A stretch of DNA of 64,000 nucleotides from Dyadobacter psychrotolerans (GTDB lineage: Bacteria; Bacteroidota; Bacteroidia; Cytophagales; Spirosomataceae). Under the pieces are notes generated by a model that saw nothing but the letters and a program-made list of their open reading frames with translations, was not told the DNA's origin and searched no databases. The DNA lies in assembly GCF_004349265.1 (NCBI RefSeq), contig NZ_SMFL01000018.1:47978-111977 (forward strand), given 5' to 3'. The first letter of the stretch is position 1. The number at the start of each line of letters is the position of its first letter. Below are positions 8,274 to 16,269 of this stretch, piece after piece. Position numbers and translations under genes: made by a program.

Positions 8274-10805
8274 TTAAATGGAATTCACTTTTAGTTGTTG
8301 CTTACCTGGCCGTTCTCCACCTGCCCAAGCAGTTGTTGCCCTGGTCATATCATTATGATAATTCTCTTTTGCAAGTCTGTGTATTTCTTCCACTTCATCC
8401 TTCCTTGTAGTGAAGGCAGCATACGCGGTTGGGCTTACTTCAATACCATAAACTTTGGCATAGTCCTTTAAAAGGATACATACTTCTCTGTAAGGTGGCC
8501 TTTTATGATCAATGGATCTATTAACAGATTGAACAATGGAAGCTTGTTTTTCACTTAGTCCGAGTAAGCCTTCAATTTCTTTAAATCTGTTTTCATAGTT
8601 TTTCTGATCTAAAAGGATTTTAATATCAGAGTTATTGATGATGGCATCTTTTACAACTTCACTACCAATAAGGTCATCCAGCTCCTGGGTAACAACGATC
8701 AAGGAGCCATCATGCTTTCTTACTGTTTTAGAAGCCCAGCGCAGGAAGTTTGCAAACTTTTCTTTCGTCAATGCTTTCCAAGCTTCTTCAATAATCAGAG
8801 CTTTAATTGTTCCCTTTACACTGAATAACTTACGTACATAAGTATTCATAATCATGATTGTTGTTACCGGAAACAACACAGGATGGTCTTTGATGTTGTC
8901 CAATTCGTAGATCACAAAAGGGAGATCCATTAGATCAATGTTTTTCCTCGAATTGAGCAGAAAACCGTATTGCCCATCATCATAATAAGGCTTCAATACG
9001 TAAAGGAAATTTTTTAGATCAAACTCAACGTCTTCCCTGCCGCCGTTTTTCTGGAAAACTGCGGGAAACTCGACTTTTGTGTAGTCGTAAAAGGTATCGA
9101 AACAAGGATAGTACTTCTCTCCAACTAACCTTTTAGCTCTAAGGAATACATAATATGAGTGAACAATGTCTCTAATTGTTGTTAGTTCAGCATTTGTCAC
9201 TCGCTCATTATCCGTTTTCCATAAGCTCAATAGCAATTCAGACAATGCGTCTTCGTCTTCCTCGGATGGATTGAGCGTTTTAAAGAAGAATGGATTAAAC
9301 GCGATTGGATCGTCTTGTGAATAGGTTATATACCTACCACCCATTGTTTCACATAATTTTTTGTAACTATGGCCAACATCGACAATACTTACATGCATCT
9401 TGGCTGTAAGCATGTAATACACCATATTATTTGTGAAAAATGATTTCCCTGAGCCAGATGGACCTACAATAAATGTATTTCTGTTAGCGATCGCACCTTT
9501 CTTCAAAGGGGCATCATACAGATCAACCATTAATGGATAGCCAAACCTATCAGTCATGCGTATTCCGGACGGAGAATATCCTGCGTCATTATAGTTTGTT
9601 TCTATCGCCAGTAAACTGACAGCTTCGTCAACAAATGATGTTAGCAAATTATCTACTCCGATTTCTGCTATGTTACCTGGAATGCAACTCCAATATATCG
9701 TAGAAATGTCGTGTCTAGCTTGTCGTGGGGTGAATCCCAAATTTGCAATAGAAGAAGCTGTGGTTGATTTATAAGCTTCCGCAGTTTCTCTGTCGTTTGC
9801 CCAAATCATAACATTAAAATGCGCCTTTACAGGAACCCTGCCATTTTTTTCCATTTCTAGAAGGAAATCATCTTTGTAGGCCATTGATACCTGATTCCCT
9901 TTTTCCCACTCAGAAAAGGAGTGGTGCCTTTTAATCTCTTTAACGAGGTTTTTGTTGATCGTCCCACGATCTTCAATCATTATTACTTGATTGAAGATAT
10001 GATTGAAGGGCATTCCAATACCCAATACTGCACCCGTGCTTACTGGTATTTGGTATCTGTCAGAGGAATATGGTTCGTAGGTTATCGAATTGGTTACCGC
10101 TGGTGGAAAGTCATTCAATTCGGATATTACGTACATGTATACCCATTTATTACCAATTTTTAAGGAGCCATCTTTTGATGTTTCCGTTTCCAATAAACTT
10201 CTATCATTATAGCTTAGACTTCGGTAGTTATCAAGCAACCCAGTTTCTTTTTCAGAACCTAAAATTTCTGATGGTGATAATCTCCTGGCCTTAATTTTAC
10301 CAGATCCATTCAGAAGATACTCAAATTGTGCACAGGAATCCATGAAAGCATCCCAAGTGCTTTGCTGTAACATTTCTTTTGGAACAAGATGCCTTTTTAA
10401 CAAAGACGAATTCTTGCTCGACCTTGTTTTTGCATCCATTGAAGGCCGTGTTACATATATGTAGCATTTATGTACTACATGAGGCCTTTCACCAAAGTGT
10501 TTTTCGTTAGCATGTGCAAGATAGTTTCCATTCTTAATGGTTGGATTGTTAAAGTCAGCAGTATATTCAGCTTCTACATACCAGTCTTGCTTATGTACAA
10601 TATAGCCGACAGGAAGTGTTTTTATCGCGTTAACATATGCATCTGAAAGAATATCAATTTCACCATCGGAAGCTGTAAAAACTTCCGGATGTATTAGCTC
10701 AAATGCAAGGGTAATATCAGCATTAGCTGACACCATAACATCGGTAAGTGAATCTATTGCAAGAATTGGGAAGATGCTTTCTTCCTCCTTGATTTTCATC
10801 GACAT
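8274..10805 (-). CDS. traG: TraG, VirB4-type conjugation ATPase
   Basis: This 843-residue ATPase has Walker A GPSGSGKS at about residues 450-457, Walker B ALIIEEAW at about 668-675 and the downstream helical/RecA-like region (VTQELDDLIGSEVVKD, LLDQKNYENRFKEIEG) characteristic of VirB4. It energises pilus and pore assembly at the inner membrane. Usual family length is 820-850, so it is intact. It lies 2 bp after the TraF-like gene, and VirB3-like TraF plus VirB4-like TraG are the usual partners. Confidence 0.92.
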   Translation of the reverse strand: MSMKIKEEESIFPILAIDSLTDVMVSANADITLAFELIHPEVFTASDGEIDILSDAYVNAIKTLPVGYIVHKQDWYVEAEYTADFNNPTIKNGNYLAHANEKHFGERPHVVHKCYIYVTRPSMDAKTRSSKNSSLLKRHLVPKEMLQQSTWDAFMDSCAQFEYLLNGSGKIKARRLSPSEILGSEKETGLLDNYRSLSYNDRSLLETETSKDGSLKIGNKWVYMYVISELNDFPPAVTNSITYEPYSSDRYQIPVSTGAVLGIGMPFNHIFNQVIMIEDRGTINKNLVKEIKRHHSFSEWEKGNQVSMAYKDDFLLEMEKNGRVPVKAHFNVMIWANDRETAEAYKSTTASSIANLGFTPRQARHDISTIYWSCIPGNIAEIGVDNLLTSFVDEAVSLLAIETNYNDAGYSPSGIRMTDRFGYPLMVDLYDAPLKKGAIANRNTFIVGPSGSGKSFFTNNMVYYMLTAKMHVSIVDVGHSYKKLCETMGGRYITYSQDDPIAFNPFFFKTLNPSEEDEDALSELLLSLWKTDNERVTNAELTTIRDIVHSYYVFLRAKRLVGEKYYPCFDTFYDYTKVEFPAVFQKNGGREDVEFDLKNFLYVLKPYYDDGQYGFLLNSRKNIDLMDLPFVIYELDNIKDHPVLFPVTTIMIMNTYVRKLFSVKGTIKALIIEEAWKALTKEKFANFLRWASKTVRKHDGSLIVVTQELDDLIGSEVVKDAIINNSDIKILLDQKNYENRFKEIEGLLGLSEKQASIVQSVNRSIDHKRPPYREVCILLKDYAKVYGIEVSPTAYAAFTTRKDEVEEIHRLAKENYHNDMTRATTAWAGGERPGKQQLKVNSI

Positions 10806-10807
10806 AA

Positions 10808-11137
10808 TTAATTTCTTTTAACTGCTCTAAGTTTTACGACATTACGGGAGGCTTTTCGTCTAACTATAAATTTTGGTTGCATGCTAACAACTGGCAATTT
10901 GCTAAACCCCCATTTGCCATGTGATTTATTATAGTGTTGTGGCACAAAAAAAGAGGCAGCTAAACCGCCAACGAGAAAGACAATACTGATAATAATCGGC
11001 ATGCCGACAATATGAAAGAACAGAGTCAACATGATTGTTATAACTCCCCCAATTGCTGCATAATAAAAGAATTGGCCTTTAAGACCTTTAAACTCAATCT
11101 CGTTGTCGATCCCTCTATAAATGGTATATTTTTTCAT
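10808..11137 (-). CDS. traF: TraF-like (DUF4133), VirB3-like membrane protein
   Basis: I place the start at 11137 (MKKYTIYRGIDNEIEFKGL), giving 109 residues, because the family begins with this YxIYRGI...FKGLK motif. The 21 extra residues available upstream run through a palindrome (11157-11179). Two membrane helices follow (about residues 24-42 and 48-66), then a basic tail. DUF4133/TraF is the VirB3 counterpart and works with the VirB4-like TraG encoded 2 bp downstream. Confidence 0.85.
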   Translation of the reverse strand: MKKYTIYRGIDNEIEFKGLKGQFFYYAAIGGVITIMLTLFFHIVGMPIIISIVFLVGGLAASFFVPQHYNKSHGKWGFSKLPVVSMQPKFIVRRKASRNVVKLRAVKRN

Positions 11138-11156
11138 GGCTAATAAATGGTTATGT

Positions 11157-11179
11157 TTAAGTGATACGCTGTCACTTAA
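11157..11179 (+). repeat. GTGAYA-CGC-TGTCAC palindrome, copy 1 of 5
   Basis: TTAAGTGATA-CGC-TGTCACTTAA has 10-bp arms with one mismatch. It sits between two transfer genes, just upstream of the TraF-like start. The other copies are at 17699, 19921, 31897 and 40397. Candidate ParB-binding site or hairpin. Confidence 0.7.
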
Positions 11180-11226
11180 TACTTCCTTATTTTGATTCAA
11201 TTGTTGAGTTAGTGAAAGGTTGTTAA

Positions 11227-11664
11227 TTAGTTAAGTATGCTGTCAATGATCCATCCCATCATAAATAGGAACATTAAAGAGCCAAACCATTTTAGACCAT
11301 AGTCATAAACATCGTCGTCACCATCCCTTACCTTTTTGTATATACGAACAAGACCAATAATCGAAAATAATATTCCCAGGTATAGTGCAGCCTGATGAGC
11401 TTCCGCTCCGTAACTAATAGCTACGAGATGTGGAGCAGTACCCGAACTTGCCCAGCCAGCACTATCCGTATATATAAAAGCTTCTACAGCATATACAAGT
11501 GCCGATGCTCCCACTAATCCAGCGCCCCATCTAATAACTGGCCCTTCAAACTCTTCTCCCTTTTGCATATTTTGGAAAATGCGCAGACCTGCTATTAATC
11601 CGGCAACAGCAATAATAGTTAGTGCTATAATTTTTGCCATTACCCATGCACCACTCATTGACAT
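11227..11664 (-). CDS. TraE-like (DUF4134-related) membrane protein, paralogue 3
   Basis: This 145-residue protein has about four membrane helices. Its last 50 residues (GLVRIYKKVRDGDDD ... WFGSLMFLF) match the signature of the two neighbouring TraE-like proteins (GFRVYSKIQNGDQD, GLKIYFKSMNGDDD). A second, weaker copy lies near its N-terminus (GLRIFQNMQKGEEFEG ... RWGAGL), so the protein looks internally duplicated. TraE is thought to be the VirB2-like pilin or a small inner-membrane component. It starts 2 bp after paralogue 2. Confidence 0.65.
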   Translation of the reverse strand: MSMSGAWVMAKIIALTIIAVAGLIAGLRIFQNMQKGEEFEGPVIRWGAGLVGASALVYAVEAFIYTDSAGWASSGTAPHLVAISYGAEAHQAALYLGILFSIIGLVRIYKKVRDGDDDVYDYGLKWFGSLMFLFMMGWIIDSILN

Positions 11665-11666
11665 AG

Positions 11667-12017
11667 CTATTCATTGATAAAATTTTCAACATTGGAATCA
11701 CCCGAAAATGGTTTTTGCTGCGAAGCAATTCTTTGCAACAATGTTCCTACAAGCAGTACTGCTATGATCGCAGCAACCCATCTAAATCCATACCCTTCAA
11801 TATCGTCGTCACCATTCATCGATTTAAAATAGATTTTTAAGCCACCAAGCAGACCCATAAAACCACAGATAGCGTAAACAAATGTTGTAAACAATTGTAA
11901 GTTATCTGATATAGGATTAGTCACATATCTATCAATTATTGATCCATCAATAGCACCTTCTCCTGTTCCAACATAATGTTGCATTTGAACTAGAATTTGG
12001 CCAAATATAATCTTCAT
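11667..12017 (-). CDS. TraE-like (DUF4134) membrane protein, paralogue 2
   Basis: This 116-residue protein has a soluble N-terminus and two membrane helices (about residues 44-58 and 80-95) linked by the family loop GGLKIYFKSMNGDDDIEGYG. It lacks the obvious cleavable signal of paralogue 1. It is likely a variant of TraE/DUF4134, a small inner-membrane subunit whose size and two-helix build resemble VirB2 pilins. It is separated from paralogue 1 by an 87-bp gap that contains a perfect hairpin, and it is followed after 2 bp by paralogue 3. Confidence 0.7.
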   Translation of the reverse strand: MKIIFGQILVQMQHYVGTGEGAIDGSIIDRYVTNPISDNLQLFTTFVYAICGFMGLLGGLKIYFKSMNGDDDIEGYGFRWVAAIIAVLLVGTLLQRIASQQKPFSGDSNVENFINE

Positions 12018-12048
12018 TACTTCGATGGTTTATAATTTTGGGTTTAAG

Positions 12049-12079
12049 AATGCCAAATGGTTACTAACCATTTGGCATT
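12049..12079. terminator. Perfect hairpin between TraE-like paralogues 1 and 2
   Basis: AATGCCAAATGGTT pairs with AACCATTTGGCATT around a 3-nt loop (14-bp perfect stem). No clear U-tract follows on the minus strand, so an attenuator or RNA-processing/stability hairpin that raises the level of the first TraE-like mRNA is as likely as a full terminator. Confidence 0.55.
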
Positions 12080-12104
12080 TAATACATCTTAAAACTTTAT
12101 TTTC

Positions 12105-12431
12105 TTAGGTGAAGAATACTGACTCCAATACTGCTGCAATTGCCAATAGGAATAAAAAGGCACCTACCCAGCCAATTGCATGTTTTTGTGCATCCTGATC
12201 TCCGTTTTGTATCTTGGAATAAACACGAAAACCTCCAAATATACCTACTAAGGCAGCAATCACATAAATTAGAGCTGTTACTGGTTCAAAGTACAATTGC
12301 AGATCAGCTGTTGCTTGCGATATGGCAGCAGCTCCAGCCTGTATACCTTTATTACCCTGAGCCAAAACACTACCCATTCCTACTAAAATCATTGCTGATG
12401 CAGCAGTCACCTTTTTAAAAATCTGTTTCAT
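12105..12431 (-). CDS. traE: TraE (DUF4134), pilin-like small membrane protein
   Basis: This 108-residue protein has a signal peptide (residues 1-25, cleavage after VLAQ) and two helices (about 50-68 and 86-105) joined by GGFRVYSKIQNGDQDAQKH, the hallmark of DUF4134/TraE in Bacteroidota conjugative elements. Processing plus two helices is the VirB2 pilin pattern, so it is the best pilin candidate of the three paralogues. A strong hairpin lies directly downstream and may set its expression apart from the later genes. Confidence 0.85.
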   Translation of the reverse strand: MKQIFKKVTAASAMILVGMGSVLAQGNKGIQAGAAAISQATADLQLYFEPVTALIYVIAALVGIFGGFRVYSKIQNGDQDAQKHAIGWVGAFLFLLAIAAVLESVFFT

Positions 12432-12491
12432 AGAACTGTTTTTGAATTGTTTAAAAATATTTAAAAGAACTGTTGAATGCTCGTCTGGATG

Positions 12492-12689
12492 TTAGGACAC
12501 CGTTTTTTTGAATTGTTTATATCCCCAACATCCTATTAAAATTCCGATGGTGGAAAAGACACAATAGAAAAATGTTTCTTCAATTGTGACAAGAGATAAG
12601 GAGCCTTTGAATCCAACATAAAAGATCAATAGCGCTCCAATGAGTACACCAAAGACTAATTCGAAGTTTAGTTTATGCAGCTTGTTCAT
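12492..12689 (-). CDS. Small two-helix membrane protein, unknown
   Basis: I choose the ATG at 12689 (MNKLHKLNFELVFG), giving 65 residues. The longer ORF begins inside the coding end of the gene upstream. Two membrane helices (about residues 8-25 and 33-52) end in a short basic tail. It overlaps the end of the 257-aa gene by 17 bp and precedes traE, so it is part of the transfer operon. I recognise no family. Confidence 0.55.
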   Translation of the reverse strand: MNKLHKLNFELVFGVLIGALLIFYVGFKGSLSLVTIEETFFYCVFSTIGILIGCWGYKQFKKTVS

Positions 12690-13446
12690 ATTGAAATTGT
12701 GGAAATAAATTAAAAATAACTCTCTCACGAGATGTTAGCAGCTTGCTAACGATTATCTCTATACGGTTGCCGGTTGTGACTTCAAGTTTGTTGACCATAT
12801 TATTAACTTGAATGCATTCTTGCGTCAGAGCGGTTCTAGCTTCATCACTTTCATACATTTGCATTTTTAGTGAATTGTGAAGAATCAAATCTTCTGTTGA
12901 CATGTCTCCAACGAATCTTTCTTCAAGGCCACTAGGGTAAGATTCATCTTCATCGTCTTCGTCATGTATCACAGCATAAAAAATTTGATCTTCATCTTCC
13001 TCTGAATTATCAGTCATGCCAACATTTTCTTGCCCACCTTGTTCCTTACCTACTTCTAAGTGATTTTCAGAATTATTAGGATGTGGCTGATTCGTTAAGA
13101 CCTTTTTTTTTTCTGGATCTTCAACCGTCTCAGGGATTTGTTGTTCAACTGGTTCGGCAGGTAGGTTCCCTCCTATTCTTGCATTTTCATCAAACATGAA
13201 ACCCTCATTGTTTTCTTCTTGGCCTCCTTTCATAGCCAATTCGATGTTTCTACGATCAGCTTCTGAAATAGAGCCTCCCCTACCGCCTTTGAGTGAATTG
13301 AATGACTCAGCCTTTGGTTTTTCGCTTAATTTGTTCTGATTGTTTGATAGCAGACCATTTAAAGAAGTATAGGCAAACACATATCCGATGAACAATACGA
13401 AGCAAAGGATAATATAAATTGAATTACTGATAACGATAGCTAACAT
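12673..13446 (-). CDS. Transfer-operon protein with N-terminal membrane anchor and acidic middle
   Basis: This 257-residue protein has one N-terminal membrane helix (about residues 4-25). It is followed by a long, strongly acidic and probably disordered region (residues 60-180, many Glu/Asp/Asn) and a short helical C-terminal part (about 185-250). No family is recognised. Its place at the head of the structural tra genes, before the pilin-like genes, suggests a DNA-processing or assembly accessory. The AT-rich stretch just upstream (13480-13520, TTTATAATTTATA) resembles the sequence before several other backbone genes and may be an internal promoter. Confidence 0.6.
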   Translation of the reverse strand: MLAIVISNSIYIILCFVLFIGYVFAYTSLNGLLSNNQNKLSEKPKAESFNSLKGGRGGSISEADRRNIELAMKGGQEENNEGFMFDENARIGGNLPAEPVEQQIPETVEDPEKKKVLTNQPHPNNSENHLEVGKEQGGQENVGMTDNSEEDEDQIFYAVIHDEDDEDESYPSGLEERFVGDMSTEDLILHNSLKMQMYESDEARTALTQECIQVNNMVNKLEVTTGNRIEIIVSKLLTSRERVIFNLFPQFQYEQAA

Positions 13447-13541
13447 AGTTCGTTAGATAAAAATATTAAATTGATATTATCAAAGGTATAAAATATAAAA
13501 TTTATAATTTATATTTTTTGTTAAATTTTTTTCTTTTATAA

Positions 13542-14087
13542 TTATTTAAAAGAGAGAGGGATCAGGATTTTTGATGCTTCTTTGTTCATAGCTCTTTCTG
13601 GATCTATAACATATGTATTCCCTAGAAGCAAAGTCTTCTTTGCTGGTTCCACTTCTAAGAAGATTCCTTGCTTTTTCTCGACTACCTTCGCAGTTTTTAT
13701 TAATGCTTCTAGTGTAACAATATTCGGATAGCGCTCTAATACTTGTTTTGCAGTCCGGTATTCTGTCATAGTCGTTTCTCTGACATGATTTAAAATAACA
13801 CCAAGGCCAATAACGATTACTGATAACCAAGCCCAGGTATATTTACCCACACCATAAAAAAAGGCAACTTTGAAGTTTGAAGTAGTAAATGGCCTGTACA
13901 CCTTCTTCATTTCATTGATCTCTCTGTGGATAGATTCAAGGATCTCATTTTTTTCTGCGCTGTCAGATCTTTTTATTTCTTCCACCTCATATAAAAGCAT
14001 AGCAGTCAATGGATCAATTATTTCACCATATTTTAGCTGATAAGATCCTTGAATTCTTTTAAGCTCATCTTTTGATACGTGTCCCAT
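13542..14087 (-). CDS. Transfer-operon membrane protein, unknown
   Basis: This 181-residue protein has a helical, charged N-terminal half (residues 1-75), one membrane helix (about 92-110, TWAWLSVIVIGLGVIL) and a soluble C-terminal domain of about 65 residues. It starts inside the stop codon of the ParA-like gene (TAATG), so the two are translationally coupled and may act together. I recognise no family. It may anchor the ATPase product to the membrane, which is inference from coupling only. Confidence 0.6.
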   Translation of the reverse strand: MGHVSKDELKRIQGSYQLKYGEIIDPLTAMLLYEVEEIKRSDSAEKNEILESIHREINEMKKVYRPFTTSNFKVAFFYGVGKYTWAWLSVIVIGLGVILNHVRETTMTEYRTAKQVLERYPNIVTLEALIKTAKVVEKKQGIFLEVEPAKKTLLLGNTYVIDPERAMNKEASKILIPLSFK

Positions 14088-14818
14088 TAAATGATAAGAT
14101 CTCTCGTGAGTTTATTCATTTGAACCCGAATCATTTGCCCTGACTTATCTATACCTTCAAGACCAAGACCTCGTTGCATTATTTGACTGATCCGAATATC
14201 AAATACGCTTCCAGTTAAAACATCTCCAAATTTTTCAATTTGTAATTCTAGGATTTTGGCATGTTCATGTATTTCTTCGATTTGCTGCGGATAATTCAAC
14301 AAAGTATTCTCATTCATCCAAACGACGATTTTAAATTCTTTACCAACCACTCGTACTATGGAGTTTAAATACTCAACACAAGCCGTATAAGCGGTTCCTC
14401 CTGCTATAATGACGTGGAATACTAACTCAATATTGAGGTAATCGGCAAAAGCTTTTAGGTCTTCCTGATTTACATCTCTTGAAAACAATGCAGGAAGTTG
14501 TTCACATTCCGGAGCTCCAAAGTCAAGTATATAATTGGTGTACGATAGCTCGGCAATTTCCTCGATACTTCCGAATAGTTTATCTCTGGCAATTCTTTCC
14601 TGCTTATCCAGAAGGTCAATCTTTCCGATTCGTTTTTGATCGTGCAAAAATTTTAATTGCTTAGTACTCGTTTTAGTAGATCCGTCAACATCAAGCAGGT
14701 AGGTATCCTTATTATCCTCATGCTTAACCCCGAGTATATAGGTTAAAAACGACTTTCCTACGCCACCCTTTGATTGAATAATGAAGTTGAACTTCTTTGT
14801 GATTTTTGGTTTGGTCAT
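14087..14818 (-). CDS. ParA/MinD-like ATPase of the transfer operon
   Basis: This 243-residue protein has a deviant Walker A motif (KGGVGKS) at residues 18-24 and a MinD/ParA-like fold pattern (YLLDVDGSTK at about 40-50, YILDFGAPECEQLP at about 96-109). Similar ATPases head the tra operons of Bacteroidota elements (TraA-type) and the mobilisation loci of other plasmids, where they position or stimulate the transfer apparatus. It is distinct from the partition ParA at 17845. It is coupled by TAATG to the membrane protein gene that follows. Confidence 0.75.
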   Translation of the reverse strand: MTKPKITKKFNFIIQSKGGVGKSFLTYILGVKHEDNKDTYLLDVDGSTKTSTKQLKFLHDQKRIGKIDLLDKQERIARDKLFGSIEEIAELSYTNYILDFGAPECEQLPALFSRDVNQEDLKAFADYLNIELVFHVIIAGGTAYTACVEYLNSIVRVVGKEFKIVVWMNENTLLNYPQQIEEIHEHAKILELQIEKFGDVLTGSVFDIRISQIMQRGLGLEGIDKSGQMIRVQMNKLTRDLII

Positions 14819-14852
14819 TGTAATAGATATTAATGGTTAATAATTAATTTGT

Positions 14853-15230
14853 TTAGTCCAAAGGTTTAAAGCCTGATTCTTGCAGCACTTCTTTCTCAGC
14901 GAATACGTCAATTGGTTTAAATGTTTTCAGATACTCTAATTTTTTTGCTATTGGATCGGGTTCTTGAATCGTTGACGAACCCTGGAAAATGGTTATCTCA
15001 GATTCCACTTTTTTAGCCTTCCCATTGGTTGAATTTTGGCTTTGCTTAAATTTTCTTATTCTTCTTATAGTATGGTGACTAACCTTTATTCCAAGCTCTT
15101 CTGAAATAATTGTTGCGGCAGTTTCATAGGCCAGATTGTCAATGTATCCTGAGTAATGAAGATAAAGCAGTTCGTAAATGCCTTTTCTTTTGCTGAACTT
15201 TATCAATTCTATGAGCTTAGACTTGTCCAT
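14853..15230 (-). CDS. Small HTH-like protein heading the transfer operon
   Basis: This 125-residue basic protein has a helical N-terminal half containing ETAATIISEELGIKVSHHTI-like residues (about 37-60). This looks like a helix-turn-helix, followed by an Arg/Lys-rich helix and a disordered tail. It is the first gene of the minus-strand transfer operon and sits next to the iteron block, so it could bind that DNA as an operon regulator or relaxosome factor. I do not recognise a named family. Confidence 0.6.
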   Translation of the reverse strand: MDKSKLIELIKFSKRKGIYELLYLHYSGYIDNLAYETAATIISEELGIKVSHHTIRRIRKFKQSQNSTNGKAKKVESEITIFQGSSTIQEPDPIAKKLEYLKTFKPIDVFAEKEVLQESGFKPLD

Positions 15231-15323
15231 TTATAAACGTTTATCGCTTTTTAATATTTATCAAATATTAAATTTATAATTTATAATTACAAAATAATTT
15301 TTTATAAAAATCCTACTTTTCAA
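15231..15323 (-). promoter_or_regulatory. AT-rich promoter region of the transfer operon
   Basis: The 93 bp before the first transfer gene are almost entirely A/T. They carry an inverted repeat (TAATATTT-ATC-AAATATTA, 15252-15270) and the sequence AATTTATAATTTATAATT (15271-15288). The latter recurs close to the starts of the genes at 13446, 20969, 24556 and 24607. It is a plausible promoter with operator, but no exact -33/-7 pair can be assigned. Confidence 0.45.
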
Positions 15324-15439
15324 TTATCTGCCAATTATTTGCCAATTATCTGCCAGTTATCTGCCAGTTCCGATATTTATTGAAGATGATTTTTTTTATC
15401 TGCCAGTTATCCGCTAGTTATTTGCCAGTTATCTGCCTG
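15324..15439. repeat. Two blocks of four 11-bp iterons (oriT/oriV candidate)
   Basis: TTATCTGCCAR-type 11-mers are head-to-tail at 15324, 15335, 15346 and 15357, and again at 15396, 15407, 15418 and 15429, with 28 bp between the blocks. An exact 11-bp period places each copy about one helical turn from the next, as for a protein binding one DNA face. The block lies between divergent transfer and mobilisation operons, so it could be the relaxosome site of oriT or an iteron replication origin. No Rep gene is seen nearby. Confidence 0.75.
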
Positions 15440-15720
15440 ATTTTAGGTTACCTTGTCTGGATTAGCCCAATACAAGACAGTTTTTTGGCAACTTTATTTG
15501 AATAGTACAATATGACCTTTCTGTCTATGATTAATATCCAGAATAATTATTAAACATGCTTTGGATATAGAGAATCTAAAGGTATTTTTGGTAAAATAAT
15601 TTAAAGTTGTATTAGCAAGCTATGTTTTCACCCGGTTAAAATTCACTTTGTTCTATTTTACCCGTCTGAAAACCGCTTGCCCCCTGGGAGTCAATTCGCC
15701 CTACGGCTCATTGTAGAAAA
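15440..15720. other. Non-coding region before the mobilisation genes; oriT candidate
   Basis: No gene is visible. The stretch contains two similar boxes (TTTTCACCCGG at about 15625 and TTTTACCCG at about 15656) and a C-rich segment TTGCCCCCTGGG just before the mobilisation genes. Relaxases of this class usually nick close to their own genes, so a nic site could lie here. I cannot identify it from sequence alone. Confidence 0.4.
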
Positions 15721-16269
15721 ATGGAAAAGAAAGAAAGAGTAAAAAAGGCGGGTAGACCTAAGCTTGCCGAGAACCAAGTAAGAGTAAAAGTCACCCTGAT
15801 GCTAACTCCTGATGAGATCGCTAAGTTGAAAGCTGAACAGGAAGGATACTCTATTGAATTTACTGTTTTTTGCAGAGAGAAGCTGCTTAACCGGGAATCA
15901 AAAATACTAAGGCGGCCAATACCGGAAGATGTCAAAGTTCAAATGACAAACATTCTCCGTATGGCTGGAAGTGTACTTTTGCTTGCAAAAAATACATCTT
16001 CGGACACTGTAATCTCGGATGAATTTCGAGATATGGCGGCAGGTCTAAAACGGATGGTTCAACGGGCTGACTTTTCGATCAATGAAATGGTACTAAGCCA
16101 AAGTCTAATTGCCGCAATTGTTTCCTTATTTATCAAAATTGAAAAATTGGTCAATAAGCTAGATAGAGACTCAGAGCCGGTGGTCGAGATTGATCTCTTG
16201 TTGCAAAAAATTAGGGAAAAGCTGCTTCCTTTTACCGATATGTATAATATTAGTAGTGATTTAAAATGA
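15721..16269 (+). CDS. Relaxosome accessory protein (MobA/MobC-like, ribbon-helix-helix)
   Basis: This 182-residue protein has a basic N-terminus, KAGRPKLAENQVRVKVTL, followed by LTPDEIAKLKAEQ, which together look like a ribbon-helix-helix DNA-binding fold (about residues 9-45). The rest is helical. Such proteins precede the relaxase in Bacteroidota mobilisation loci, bind oriT and help load the relaxase. The stop codon overlaps the relaxase start by 4 bp (ATGA), so the pair is coupled. The iteron block upstream is a plausible binding target. Confidence 0.7.
   Translation: MEKKERVKKAGRPKLAENQVRVKVTLMLTPDEIAKLKAEQEGYSIEFTVFCREKLLNRESKILRRPIPEDVKVQMTNILRMAGSVLLLAKNTSSDTVISDEFRDMAAGLKRMVQRADFSINEMVLSQSLIAAIVSLFIKIEKLVNKLDRDSEPVVEIDLLLQKIREKLLPFTDMYNISSDLK

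Noticed and set aside
11138..11200. N-terminal extension of the TraF-like protein
   Set aside because: It runs through a palindrome and lies before the conserved family start MKKYTIYRG.
15324..15439. CRISPR-like array
   Set aside because: The repeats are 11 bp and directly adjacent with no spacers, and no cas gene is present. Iterons explain them better.
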